Of a stretch of 64,000 bases of DNA, positions 44,670 to 54,359 are shown in pieces. How positions within the stretch are numbered: the first letter of the stretch is position 1; each line of letters begins with the position of its first letter. A model generated the notes under the pieces. That model saw only the letters and a program-made list of their open reading frames with translations, had not been told where the DNA came from and searched no databases. Source of the DNA: Kineosphaera limosa NBRC 100340 (GTDB taxonomy: Bacteria > Actinomycetota > Actinomycetes > Actinomycetales > Dermatophilaceae); NCBI RefSeq assembly GCF_000298215.1, contig NZ_BAHD01000007.1, positions 21,084 to 85,083 on the forward strand, written 5' to 3'. Position numbers and translations under genes: made by a program.

Positions 44670-45118
44670 ACGATCACAGCCAGCACTAAGTTTATCAGCA
44701 GAAACACGACCGGGACGACTCTCTCGATCGTACCAAGTTCAGCGTATCTAGGACGCCATCTGGCGATCGGGTCACTCTTAAGTTGATTCCACTCGTCCAA
44801 GAACGGACGCACCTCGAAGTACTCTTCCTCAATTGCGTTGATGACAGCAAACTTCGCCTTGTTTAGGTCGCGGTAACTTTTCAGTTGGAGCCACCAGGTC
44901 GCACTTGTGACGACGCCGACAACGCAAAGAAGAAAAGACAAGAACGGCTCGATGGAACCTCGTGATCCTACTGCTTGAACTAAAGCAGGAGCGCCAAGAA
45001 GGATCGATTGCAGTGTCAGGTAGAACTGATTAGCATGGCCGCGCCGAGCGGAGACTCGATCGGCCATCTCGACAGCCAACTTGTAGAGCTCCACTGTGTC
45101 GTGAGTGGGTTCCTTCAT
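44660..45118 (-). CDS. RipA-like two-helix membrane protein of the TIR operon
   Basis: 152 residues from ATG 45118, overlapping the TIR stop as ATGA. The start LYKLAVEMADRVSARRGHANQFYLTLQSILLG leads into a first membrane helix, FLSFLLCVVGVVTSATWWL is the second, a polar loop (KFAVINAIEEEYFEVRPFLDEW) follows, and VVPVVFLLINLVLAVIVWL is a third hydrophobic stretch. The first helix pair resembles RipA-family octameric membrane proteins. In other defence systems a membrane protein next to a nucleotide-signal producer acts as the cell-killing effector; that role here is inference. Confidence 0.7.
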   Translation of the reverse strand: MKEPTHDTVELYKLAVEMADRVSARRGHANQFYLTLQSILLGAPALVQAVGSRGSIEPFLSFLLCVVGVVTSATWWLQLKSYRDLNKAKFAVINAIEEEYFEVRPFLDEWNQLKSDPIARWRPRYAELGTIERVVPVVFLLINLVLAVIVWL

Positions 45119-45495
45119 CGATTGCCAGCGATCAGCAGTTTCAGATTGTCCCAAGTCCAGTCATAGAGCTTGTCGCTCGCCAAGGCTGCCGTAGGCCGCT
45201 GACACGTCACGTTGTAGCCCTTCAGGAGAAAGTACGGCGTACCCTCGTCGCGGGCGATCTCGATCTCAGCACTCACGCCTGTCGCGCTAGCAGTGTGCTG
45301 ACCGCAGAGAACGATGACCTGGTCGCAGCGGCGGATACGACGACGTGCGTCCTCTCGCCACGTCGGGCTCGCAGTCTTCACTGACCAGTCGGCCACCTCG
45401 AACGGGCTATCTGGCAGTCGGGCCTGGCCGATGAGCAGGTCCTTCAGGCGCGCATCATGGTCATAATCGAAGCTGACAAACACATCCTGCGCCAT
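45115..45495 (-). CDS. ThsB/DUF1863-type TIR-domain protein
   Basis: A 126-residue stand-alone TIR-like protein of the MTH538/ThsB group: DVFVSFDYDHDARLKDLL at the N-terminus, IRRCDQVIVLCGQHTASATG, and SAEIEIARDEGTPYFLL, whose glutamate is in the place of the catalytic NADase residue. ThsB proteins of Thoeris sense phage and make a cyclic ADP-ribose-type signal. No thsA (sirtuin-like or Macro/TM effector) is adjacent; instead three different genes follow. A ribosome site, AGAGGAGT (complement of 45501-45508), lies five bases before the ATG. First gene of the four-gene operon. Confidence 0.85.
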   Translation of the reverse strand: MAQDVFVSFDYDHDARLKDLLIGQARLPDSPFEVADWSVKTASPTWREDARRRIRRCDQVIVLCGQHTASATGVSAEIEIARDEGTPYFLLKGYNVTCQRPTAALASDKLYDWTWDNLKLLIAGNR

Positions 45496-45658
45496 GCTCT
45501 ACTCCTCTATATAGCGAGCGCAGCACAGATAACTGGCTTACCGCTCGTGCCGTGTGTCCGTAGTCACGTCTCCATCCTACGACCGAGGCGGAACGAGGTC
45601 CGCGCGACACGACCACCATGCAACGAGCCACGATCGTCGCCGCGCGCACCTTCGATGC

Positions 45659-48600
45659 ATGACGGTCTCGATGCGGGTGATGTCGGCCGGGGACGGCTAC
45701 AAGTACCTGCTGCGCACGGTCGCGGCCGCGGACGGCGACCGTGCGCTGTCCACGCCGTTGACGAGGTACTACGTGGAGGCGGGCACACCACCGGGCCAAT
45801 GGCTCGGGGCCGGCGTCGCCTCCTTCGGCCAGGGCCAGCTCGCGGTGGGTGATCGGGTTTCGGAGGCCCAGCTCCAGCTCTTGATGGGGATGGGTCGTGA
45901 CCCGATCACCGGCGACCCGCTCGGGCACGCGTTCCCCGCCTACCAGTCGGTGCCGGAGCGGATCGACGCCCGGATCGCCGACCTCGACCCCGGCCTGAGC
46001 CCTGGCGCGAAGGGTGAGGCGGTCGCGCGGATCGAGGCCGAGGAGACCGAGCGCGGCAGGCGCCGTGCGGTGGCGGGGTTCGACTTCACCTTCTCGATCC
46101 CGAAGTCGGCCTCGGCGTTGTGGGCGGTTGCTGATGCCGGGACGCAGGCGCTGATCGGGGAGGCGCATCATGCGGCGGTTGCGGAGGTGGTTGCGTTCAT
46201 GGAGCGGGAGGTTGCAGCCACGCGGTCCGGTGCAACCGCCGGCGACGGAGCCGTTGCGCAGGTTGACGTGACCGGGTTGGTGGCGACGTCGTTCGATCAC
46301 TTCGACTCCCGCGCCGGCGACCCCCATCTGCACACCCACGTCGTCATCTCCAACAAGGTGCAGACCGCGTTCGACGGGAAGTGGCGGAGCTTGGATGGTC
46401 GGCCGATGCACGCCGCGGTGGTCGCGCTGTCGGAGTTGCACGAGGCGGTGTTCGCCGACCATATGACGCGCACCTTCGGCGTCGAGTGGGAAGCCCGCGA
46501 CATGGGCCGGGACCGCAACCCGGCGTGGGCGATCAGCACCGTGCCGGAGGAGCTGGTCCAGGAGTTCTCGACTCGTGCCCGGCACATCGACGCCGAGAAG
46601 GACCGGTTGATCGCCGAGTATGTCGCCCGGCACGGTCGCCAGCCCTCCACGGCCACGATCATCAAGCTCCGCGCGCAAGCCACCCTGTCCACACGCCCGG
46701 AGAAGGAGGTGCGGTCGCTGGCCGACCTCACCGCCGAGTGGCGCACCCGCGCGACCGGGGTGCTCGGTCAGGACGCCACCGGATGGGCGCGCACTGTCAC
46801 CGACAACGACAAGGCGTTGCTGCTGCGTGCCGACGACGTGCCGCTGGAGGTCGTTGCCGAACTCGGGCAGACCGTGGTTGAGGTGGTGGGTGAGAAGCGC
46901 TCGACGTGGCGGCGGTGGAACCTGATGGCTGAGGCGTCCCGGCACACGATGGGCTGGCGGTTCGCCACCATGCGCGACCGCGAAGCCGTCGTGGGGATGA
47001 TCGCCGACGCCGCCGAGCAAGCATCGCTGCGGTTGACGCCGCCCGACCTCGTCACGAGCCCGGCCGCGTTTCGGCGGGTGGACGGCACCAGCGTGTTCCG
47101 CCCGAAGCACTCGACCGTGTTCTCCTCCGAGCTGCTGCTCGCGGCCGAGGACCGGCTGCTCGAACGCTCCCGCGCCCTGACCGGACCGACCGTGCCGCTG
47201 GCGACGGTCGAGAAGGTCACCACGAAGCCTGATCGTGAGGGGCGGATGCTCGGTGAGGATCAGGCCGACGCGCTCATGAGGATCGCGGTCTCTGGCCGGA
47301 TGCTCGATGTGCTGGTCGGGCCGGCCGGCGCCGGGAAGACCACCGCGATGTTCGCGTTGCGGCGCGCGTGGGAGAAGGAACACGGCAAGGGCTCCGTGGT
47401 TGGACTCGCGCCGTCCGCGGTGGCTGCGCAGGTTCTCGCCGACGACCTCGGGATCGCGACGGAGAACACCGCGAAGTGGTGGCAGAACCATCTCGTCCAC
47501 GGCACCGACTTCGAGGCGGGGCAGCTCGTCATCATCGACGAAGCCTCCCTCGCCGGCACTCTGTCGTTGGATCGGATCACGCACCTGGCCCAACGAGCCG
47601 GGGCCAAGGTGCTCCTGGTCGGCGACTACGCACAGCTCCAGTCCGTGGACGCCGGCGGCGCGTTCGGACTTCTCGTCGGTGACCGCGGCGATGCACCCGA
47701 GTTGGTCGACGTGCACCGGTTCACCAACGCCTGGGAGAAGACCGCATCCCTTGCACTGCGGCACGGACGCACGCAGGTGATCGACACCTACCTCGACCAC
47801 GACCGCATCCGCGACGGTGACGCCGAGGTGATGACCGATGCCGCTTACACCGCTTGGCGCGCCGACCGGGAGCGAGGGTTGGTGTCGGTGCTGGTGGCCG
47901 AGACCCGCGAGGACGTGAGCGCCCTCAACCAGCGCGCCCGTGCCGATCTGATCCTCGACGGCACGTTGAAGCCGGGCCGGGAGGTCGAGCTGAACGACGG
48001 CACCACTGCCGGGGTAGGGGACACGATCATCACCCGCCGCAACGACCGCCGCCTCCGCAACGGCAAAGACTGGGTCCGCAACGGCGACACCTGGACCATC
48101 ACCGGCGTCCGCGACGACGGCTCAGTCACCATCCGCAAGACCGGCCGCCGGTTCGGCGGCTCCATCGTCCTGCCCGCCGGCTACGTGACCGACCATGTTG
48201 ATCTGGGCTACGCGATCACCGCGCATAGGGCGCAGGGCGTCACGGTCGATACCGCCCACGTGCTGGTGGAGCCGACCACCACGCGGGAGAACCTCTACGT
48301 CGCGATGACCCGCGGCAAGCACTCCAACCACGCCTACGTCATCCTCGACCGGGCCGACGAACACGCCCACCCGCATCCGGGCGACAACCCCGACGCCACC
48401 GGACGCTCCGTCCTGTTCGGCGTGCTCCAACACACCGGGGCCGAGCTGTCCGCACACGAGACCATCACCGCCGAACACGAGCACTGGGGCTCTATCGCGC
48501 AGCTCGCCGCCGAGTACGAAACGATTGCTGCCGCAGCACAACGAGACCGCTGGGCCACCCTCGTCCGTGCCTCTGGTCTGACTGCCGACCAGATCGACGC

Positions 48601-49201
48601 CGTGATCGAGTCCGAGACGTTCGGTGCGCTCACCGCCGAGCTGCGCCGCGCCGAGGCCAACCACCACGACCTCGACACCCTGTTCCCGCGCCTGGTAGCC
48701 GCGCGAGGCTTCGAAGACGCCGACGACATCGCCTCCGTCCTCCACTACCGCGTTGCGCGCGCCACCGCACGCCCCGCCGGCTCAGGCCGCACCCGCAAGA
48801 CGCCACGGCTCATCGCCGGACTCATCCCCTCCGCGGACGGCCCGATGACCCGCGACATGCGGCAAGCCCTCGATGAGCGGCGAGAGCTGATCGAGACCCG
48901 CGCAGACGCGGTACTCGACACCGCGCGCGACGCCGCGGAGCCCTGGACGCGGACCCTCGGTGAGCCACCGCGTGACCCCCGCAAGGCAGCGGCATGGCGC
49001 CGGCACGCCCGCACCGTCGCCGCCTACCGCGACCGGTACGGCCTCACCGAGGACATGCCCCTCGGCCCGGCGCCGGAGAACACGGCACAGAAGATCGACC
49101 GCGCCAGAGCCGAGACCGCACTTCGCCAGCTCGCCGACCAGCCCGAACACCACCAGCAACACCGACTACCTGCCCCGACCCGGCAAGGGCCGAGCCTCTG
49201 A
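45659..49201 (+). CDS. MobF-family conjugative relaxase with helicase domain (TraA/TrwC-like)
   Basis: A 1180-residue relaxase-helicase that nicks DNA at an origin of transfer and unwinds it during conjugation. The start MTVSMRVMSAGDGYKYLL has the nicking tyrosines (Tyr14/Tyr16). The three-histidine metal motif is DPHLHTHVV near residue 220. Helicase Walker A is GPAGAGKTT near residue 555, Walker B QLVIIDEAS near 620, and the UvrD-like C-terminal motif ITAHRAQGVTVD near 855. The ~300-residue C-terminus is an accessory domain. The frame also opens upstream at 45554, but MTVSMRV is the usual start. No other transfer genes (coupling protein, type IV secretion) are present, so the island is at most mobilizable. 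Confidence 0.93.
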   Translation: MTVSMRVMSAGDGYKYLLRTVAAADGDRALSTPLTRYYVEAGTPPGQWLGAGVASFGQGQLAVGDRVSEAQLQLLMGMGRDPITGDPLGHAFPAYQSVPERIDARIADLDPGLSPGAKGEAVARIEAEETERGRRRAVAGFDFTFSIPKSASALWAVADAGTQALIGEAHHAAVAEVVAFMEREVAATRSGATAGDGAVAQVDVTGLVATSFDHFDSRAGDPHLHTHVVISNKVQTAFDGKWRSLDGRPMHAAVVALSELHEAVFADHMTRTFGVEWEARDMGRDRNPAWAISTVPEELVQEFSTRARHIDAEKDRLIAEYVARHGRQPSTATIIKLRAQATLSTRPEKEVRSLADLTAEWRTRATGVLGQDATGWARTVTDNDKALLLRADDVPLEVVAELGQTVVEVVGEKRSTWRRWNLMAEASRHTMGWRFATMRDREAVVGMIADAAEQASLRLTPPDLVTSPAAFRRVDGTSVFRPKHSTVFSSELLLAAEDRLLERSRALTGPTVPLATVEKVTTKPDREGRMLGEDQADALMRIAVSGRMLDVLVGPAGAGKTTAMFALRRAWEKEHGKGSVVGLAPSAVAAQVLADDLGIATENTAKWWQNHLVHGTDFEAGQLVIIDEASLAGTLSLDRITHLAQRAGAKVLLVGDYAQLQSVDAGGAFGLLVGDRGDAPELVDVHRFTNAWEKTASLALRHGRTQVIDTYLDHDRIRDGDAEVMTDAAYTAWRADRERGLVSVLVAETREDVSALNQRARADLILDGTLKPGREVELNDGTTAGVGDTIITRRNDRRLRNGKDWVRNGDTWTITGVRDDGSVTIRKTGRRFGGSIVLPAGYVTDHVDLGYAITAHRAQGVTVDTAHVLVEPTTTRENLYVAMTRGKHSNHAYVILDRADEHAHPHPGDNPDATGRSVLFGVLQHTGAELSAHETITAEHEHWGSIAQLAAEYETIAAAAQRDRWATLVRASGLTADQIDAVIESETFGALTAELRRAEANHHDLDTLFPRLVAARGFEDADDIASVLHYRVARATARPAGSGRTRKTPRLIAGLIPSADGPMTRDMRQALDERRELIETRADAVLDTARDAAEPWTRTLGEPPRDPRKAAAWRRHARTVAAYRDRYGLTEDMPLGPAPENTAQKIDRARAETALRQLADQPEHHQQHRLPAPTRQGPSL

Positions 49202-49391
49202 GCACACGCGGCCGATGGTGGCCGTCGCCAGCGCCCTTCCTCATGTCGGCGTGCAGTCGTAGAATGATGTCTAGGTAGCGCCATAGATATGCGCCGTCGA
49301 CAGGTTCGGCGGCATGGCCCATCGCTTCGGCGACAAGGCCCTCTCAGGGAAGTTCGTTCGCTACGGAACCCCGAGGAGAGGACTGTCCACG

Positions 49392-49763
49392 ATGATCCGT
49401 CTGATCTGGAACCTTAGCGTTCGTACCCGCCTGCTCCTGCGCGCCTGGATGCCGACCAACATCCTGCTGGACGCGATTCGCACTAGGCGCGGGTTGCGGT
49501 GGGGCGTCCCGGCGATGCTGCTCGCCACCCCGTACCTGCTGATCGCGAACCTCTGCGCGCAGGCCATCGCTGATAACGGTCCCAGGTGGCTGCACCTGGT
49601 TGTGTTGTGGTCGATCTGGAACGCCCTGAAAATGGTCTGGATCGGCCCTGTCAGCGTGGTCCTGCTCATCGGTGCCCGCCTCCGTGAGCGTGCCGAGCGC
49701 CGTCGTCAGCAGCGTGTCGAGGTCGAACCCCACCGCGAGATCACTCGCTCGGCGGCGAGCTGA
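49392..49763 (+). CDS. Small membrane protein associated with the relaxase
   Basis: 123 residues from ATG 49392. It begins MIRLIWNLSVRTRLLLRAWMPTN and has two hydrophobic segments, around VPAMLLATPYLLIANL and VVLWSIWNALKMVWIGPVSVVLL, followed by a basic tail. I recall similar short proteins beside MobF relaxases in actinobacterial elements, sometimes mislabelled sulfate permease; no transport function is supported. It may help anchor the transfer machinery. Confidence 0.6.
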   Translation: MIRLIWNLSVRTRLLLRAWMPTNILLDAIRTRRGLRWGVPAMLLATPYLLIANLCAQAIADNGPRWLHLVVLWSIWNALKMVWIGPVSVVLLIGARLRERAERRRQQRVEVEPHREITRSAAS

Positions 49764-49923
49764 TCGGCAAGCGTTGCGGGGACTCTTCGCTACCGCGCTG
49801 TGGGGTGCGACAGAAACGAACGCTTCTGGACAGGCGTGGCGGCGCGCCCCTCGCGGCTGGTTGGAGGCGCGGGCGAGAATGAGCATGCCCGAGGACGGGC
49901 CCGGGAAGGATGGAGAACGCGCG

Positions 49924-52423
49924 ATGGCCAAGGTCAACTTCAAGCGACTGCGCCAGGGCGCCTCGGTCCCAGCCAACACGATCACCGACCCCCGCGACCT
50001 GTTCAACGCCCTACCCGAGAAGGTCTCTGGCCTCGACTACCTGCGAGGGCCCCAGGACCAGGTGCTGGCCGCCTGGCATGACCGTCGCGACGAGCGCGAC
50101 CTCGTGATCAAGATGAACACAGGAGGCGGCAAGACGCTGGTCGGGCTCCTCATCGCCCGCAGTTGGCTCAACGAGGGTATCCGGCCCGTTGCATATCTTG
50201 TTCCTGACGACTTCCTGACGGCACAGGTCACGACCGAGGCGGGACGAGTCGGGATCGCGACCACGAATGATCCCAGGTCGCCCGAGTACCAGCAGGGACG
50301 CGCGGTGCTCGTCGGGACATTCGCGAAGCTCTTCAACGGCCTGTCCGTCTTCGGAGTCGGCGGCAGCGTGTCCAAGCCTCCCTCGCACAGCCTTGGCGCG
50401 GTGATCATTGACGACGCTCACGCCTGCATCGCTCAGGCAGACCACGTGTTCCGGCTCCGCGTCGACGACGACTCGGAGGCGTACAGCGATCTGCTAACAC
50501 TCTTCGCTGGTGACCTGAAAGCGCAGTCGCCCAACGGCCTGCTGGACCTAGAAGCGCGCCGCCGGACGGCGATACAGGAGGTTCCATTCTGGGCATGGCA
50601 GGACAAGCAAGATCAGGTCTTGTCGATTCTCCATCCGATCTCGGACAGCGCGCTGAAGTGGGGCTGGCCGCTCGTCGTAGACAGCCTCCCGCTCTGCACC
50701 GCCGTGATCACCAGCGATGCGTTCGAGATTTATCCGCCCTGCCATCCCACAGAGACACTCCTCGGCTTCTCGCAGGCACAGCGGCGTGTCTACCTCACCG
50801 CCACGCTTGCTGACGACTCGGTGCTGGTCCGCCACTTCGGCGCGGCACCGGAGTCAGTCTCACGGCCAATCTTTCCTTCGAGCGCTGGCGACATCGGGGA
50901 TCGGATGATCCTCGTCCCACAGCAACTCGTGCCCAAGGCGACGGACGAGGAGGTCCGTGATCTCGTCCTGGACCTGGCCGAGGACCAGAACGTGGTAGTG
51001 ATCGTGCCGAGCCACGCTCGCGCTGACTGGTGGCGAGAAGACGCGGCTCTTGTGCTGGACCGCAACAACATTCATCAGGGCGTCGAGCAACTGCGCAAGA
51101 ACCCACAACTGGGTCTAGTAGTGCTCATCAACCGCTACGACGGGATCGACCTGCCCGGTGATGCCTGCCACGTCCTCGTGCTGGATGGCCTACCAGAAGC
51201 ACTCGACGGACCGGAGCGGCTGACACAGGCCCGGTTGACCGGATCAACGAACCTCCTTGGCCGACAGATTCAGCGCCTGGAACAGGGCATGGGACGAGCC
51301 ACCCGGTCGAACGAGGATCACGCTGTGGTCCTTCTCCTTGGGGCGCGGCTGGCCGAACGTCTCAATGCGCCGGAGGCACGCGGCTTCTTCTCACCCGCGA
51401 CGAGGGCGCAGTTGGACCTCGCAGCAGAGATCGCTAGCGAAGTCGAGGCCGACTCGCTAGACGACCTCCACGACATCATGGAGCAGTGCCTCGAACGCGA
51501 TAAGGACTGGGTGGCCTACAGCAAGGGCGCACTGGCACAGGTCCGGTACGACACGTCTCGGATCGCCGACACCGCCAGCGCTGAGCGGCGCGCGTTCGAT
51601 GCCGCCCTACGCGGCGACTACGTGGTCGCAGCTCAGGAACAGCAGACAGTCGTAAATGGCATCACAGACGACGCCGCGACTCAGGCACTCCAGAGGCAGC
51701 GGCTCGCGTCATACACCAACTTCTTCGACCCTTCCGGGGCTCAGCAGACCCAGAAGACGGCCAACCTCGCGAACAGACGGCTACTCCGGCCCCTGACGGG
51801 TGTGCTGTACGAGCGTCTGAAGGCGGCGAGCCGCCCGCAGGGCGAACAGGCTTCATCCTGGCTGCAAGCGAAGTACACGTCCGGCAATGATCTCTTGCTC
51901 GGGTTCAAGGCCGTCCTACAGGACCTTGACTGGGGACCTCGTACACCACAGTTCGAGCAAGCCGTGCGCGACCCTTGCGGAACACATCGGTCACATCGGG
52001 CAACGGCCCGAGGACACCCTCGGCCGCGGGCCGGACGGCCTATGGGCGCTTCGCGACGGGACGTTCTATGTCATTGAAGCGAAGAGTGGGGCCGACCCCG
52101 GACATCCCGTGTACAAGAAGGATGCCGAGCAACTCTCGAACGCCATGGACTGGTTCCGGCAGCAGTACCCCAACAGTGAGGCGACGCCACTGCTGATCCA
52201 TCCGGAGGAAAGGTTCGACTCACATGCCGCGATACCGACCGGCTGTCGCGTCGTCACGACGAAGCGGCTTGCCCGGCTCCGAGAGTCCGTGTCGGCCTTC
52301 GCGACGGGTCTGGTGGCCAACGACGCCTTCCGCGATCCCGCTCGCGTCACCAGCCTCCTAAACGATCACGGACTGAGCGCGGCCAACTTCGTACGTCGCT
52401 TCTCGGTGCCAGGGCGGCACTAA
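49924..52423 (+). pseudogene. Helicase with C-terminal nuclease domain, one-base frameshift
   Basis: A DEAD/DEAH-type helicase: Walker A MNTGGGKTLVG near residue 67, Walker B GAVIIDDAHAC near 160, VYLTATLADDS (motif III) near 285, and GMGRATRSNEDHAVVLLLG near 455 (motif VI). After VQDLDWG-like sequence the frame breaks at ACCC (51971-51974), where one extra C shifts reading; the next frame continues LAEHIGHIGQRPEDTLGRGPDGLWALRDGTFYVIEAKSG, a PD-(D/E)xK nuclease-type motif (GLW...EAK), to 52423. The total, 2500 bases, is one over a multiple of three. The repaired protein would be about 832 residues. Likely an antiphage helicase-nuclease facing two HEPN genes. Confidence 0.8.
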
Positions 52424-53250
52424 CCCGGCGACCTCGCTCCGTCGAGCCGACGATGGACCATAGAAACCATGGTCAGCACATCCAGCAGCTCATCGTCGCT
52501 GATCGAACGACTGAGGCGGGGGTCGTGAGCGGTGGGGTTGCGGTAGAGCCCGCCGAGCCCCTTGACCAGGTTCGCGAGGCCAGTCTGCTCGTCTCTTTCG
52601 GTTTGGGTTTGCAGAGAGTTGATCGCCAGCGCCGGAGTGCCGCTCTTGCCCAGGGAGAGTGCGGCGTCCACCAGCGTCGCGCCGTCGCCCGATACGCCCG
52701 TCATGGTTCTGAGCCTGTCGAAGATGCTCTTTGTCGCTTCCAGGCAGGCGTGGAAATGCGCGCGCTTCAGGACCTCCACCGAGCAGTACCGCAGCACCTC
52801 GGAGTGCGTCTTGCGGCGCTGGAGTTCATCACGGATCGAGGTCGCGATGCGCGTCGACTCATCGAGTGTCTGCGCGCGAGCACCTCGCGCCACCTGGCCC
52901 TTGTCGTTGACGTGTAGCCCGACAAAGGCGAGTCGCTCGTTGAGGCGGTCCTGGCGCAGCGTGAACAGTTCAGGGCGGTCGCGGTAGCGCACAGGCTCCA
53001 TCGCGTGCGTGATGAACGTGATAATGCGCTTGGGGCTACGGTCCGTGTTCTGGCGGGCGATGAACGCCTCGGTCAGGCGGTCGCGCTTCGTGGCTCCGGC
53101 GAGCGGGTCGGTCATTCTCAGACGGGCAAGCAGGTCTCCGATCTCGCGGCCAGTCAGGCCATGGTCGGTGTCCGCCAGCACGGCAGCGACTTCCCTCAGC
53201 ACGCCGTGGGACCAAGCCGCCTGGCCGCTCCCGGCGTCCCTGCCGTTCAT
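52420..53250 (-). CDS. TIGR02391-type HEPN protein
   Basis: A 276-residue protein of the TIGR02391 (Hypoth_Ymh) family. The N-terminal half includes TGREIGDLLARLRM and SPKRIITFITHAMEPVRYRD; the C-terminal HEPN domain has LAINSLQTQTERDEQTGLANLVKG and YRNPTAHDPR, the R-N-x3-H catalytic motif. Such proteins often sit beside helicases, nucleases or restriction systems in defence islands. It overlaps the DUF3644 gene by four bases and its 3' end overlaps that of the helicase-nuclease gene by four bases. RNA cleavage is inferred from the HEPN motif. Confidence 0.85.
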   Translation of the reverse strand: MNGRDAGSGQAAWSHGVLREVAAVLADTDHGLTGREIGDLLARLRMTDPLAGATKRDRLTEAFIARQNTDRSPKRIITFITHAMEPVRYRDRPELFTLRQDRLNERLAFVGLHVNDKGQVARGARAQTLDESTRIATSIRDELQRRKTHSEVLRYCSVEVLKRAHFHACLEATKSIFDRLRTMTGVSGDGATLVDAALSLGKSGTPALAINSLQTQTERDEQTGLANLVKGLGGLYRNPTAHDPRLSRSISDDELLDVLTMVSMVHRRLDGARSPG

Positions 53251-54359
53251 CCTCTACCGCTTCTTTGCGCGGTCTTCGACCTGCTCGCGACGTGGGTGTT
53301 GTAGTCGGCAACAGCCTGATCCACATTGAGACCGTCGACTACGGCGTTCTTTGCGCGCTCCAGCGCGATGTTGCTCAGACCCTGGAACTGAACGTGACCG
53401 TTGGCCGTCCGCTTCTCCCTGTAGCACTTGGGGTCAGACCGAAGATCGAGCGCATGGATGACTGCGAGGCCCTGGTGGCGGGTCAGCCCAAGTTTCTCGC
53501 CCAGCTTGCTGAGCTTGAGTGAGTAGCGGTCGAACGTGTCCACTTCGCGGTAGGCGATGGCATCCTCACCGTCGTGCGCAGGACGTGCAGCCAGGTCGCC
53601 GTGCTTCGGGTCGATCTTCAGGCTGATCTCCTGGACCTGATCCGACGGGCGCGGGCCTCCGACAAGCCGCAGCCCTACGACGCCCGGAAAGACGGTCTCC
53701 CACTTGCCCTTCTCCTTCACCGCCCGAAGGGCTCGGTTGATCTCTGCTTCGGTGGGCGGCTCGGCCTCGCTGCGAACCGCGCGGTCCAGGGCCATGAGCG
53801 GGAGCAGTCGAGCCCTCGCCTCGGCGCTACGCCTCCTGCCGGGGCGCAGGAGGTCCGCGATCTGCTCGAACTCCTTCCCTACGACCAGACCCACGTCGGT
53901 GGGCGGACTGGCGGAGACCGGGAGGACCCGTCCAGGCATCACGTCGGTCAGGTCCTGCCCCGTCAGTCCGAGCAGCACCTTCCGGAAGATGGTCACCGCA
54001 GACCGCAGGTGCAGCCACAGCACGTCATCGCTCATAGCGATCACGTCATGAGTGGCGGCGTCGCGGTCCTCCTTCAGCGCGAGCAGCACCACACGGTCCC
54101 CGGCGTCGATAATGCCCAGCGAGGTCTCGGCAACGGAGACGCACTTGCCGAAGTCGAACGAGCGGTCGCTCCCCGAGAACTGAACCTTACGCCGTTCCTC
54201 GTAGATCGCGGCCTTCAGCAGCATCTCGAAGGCGTGCGCCGCCATCATCACGGTGGCATGCTCGCGGCCCGCCGGGCTCGGGCGGTTGAACAGTTCAATG
54301 GCAATCGTCAGCGACTCGACAGCGGCGGTGACGTACTGGCGCGTCTTGCGGGCTGGCAT
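53247..54359 (-). CDS. DUF3644 protein, HEPN-like
   Basis: A 370-residue protein of the DUF3644 family: AIELFNRPSPAGREHATVMMAAHAFEMLLKAAIYEE at the N-terminus, and KEDRDAATHD near residue 100 with an R-x4-H catalytic-type motif. The middle region (residues ~170-260) is variable, and the C-terminus has LGLTRHQGLAVIHALDLRSDP. DUF3644 members are predicted RNases found in antiphage islands. It precedes the TIGR02391 gene in the same operon. Two HEPN-type genes next to a helicase-nuclease suggest one composite system. Confidence 0.85.
   Translation of the reverse strand: MPARKTRQYVTAAVESLTIAIELFNRPSPAGREHATVMMAAHAFEMLLKAAIYEERRKVQFSGSDRSFDFGKCVSVAETSLGIIDAGDRVVLLALKEDRDAATHDVIAMSDDVLWLHLRSAVTIFRKVLLGLTGQDLTDVMPGRVLPVSASPPTDVGLVVGKEFEQIADLLRPGRRRSAEARARLLPLMALDRAVRSEAEPPTEAEINRALRAVKEKGKWETVFPGVVGLRLVGGPRPSDQVQEISLKIDPKHGDLAARPAHDGEDAIAYREVDTFDRYSLKLSKLGEKLGLTRHQGLAVIHALDLRSDPKCYREKRTANGHVQFQGLSNIALERAKNAVVDGLNVDQAVADYNTHVASRSKTAQRSGRG

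Noticed and set aside
45461..47800. A 779-codon minus-strand frame
   Set aside because: Antisense to the MobF relaxase, whose motifs are clear.
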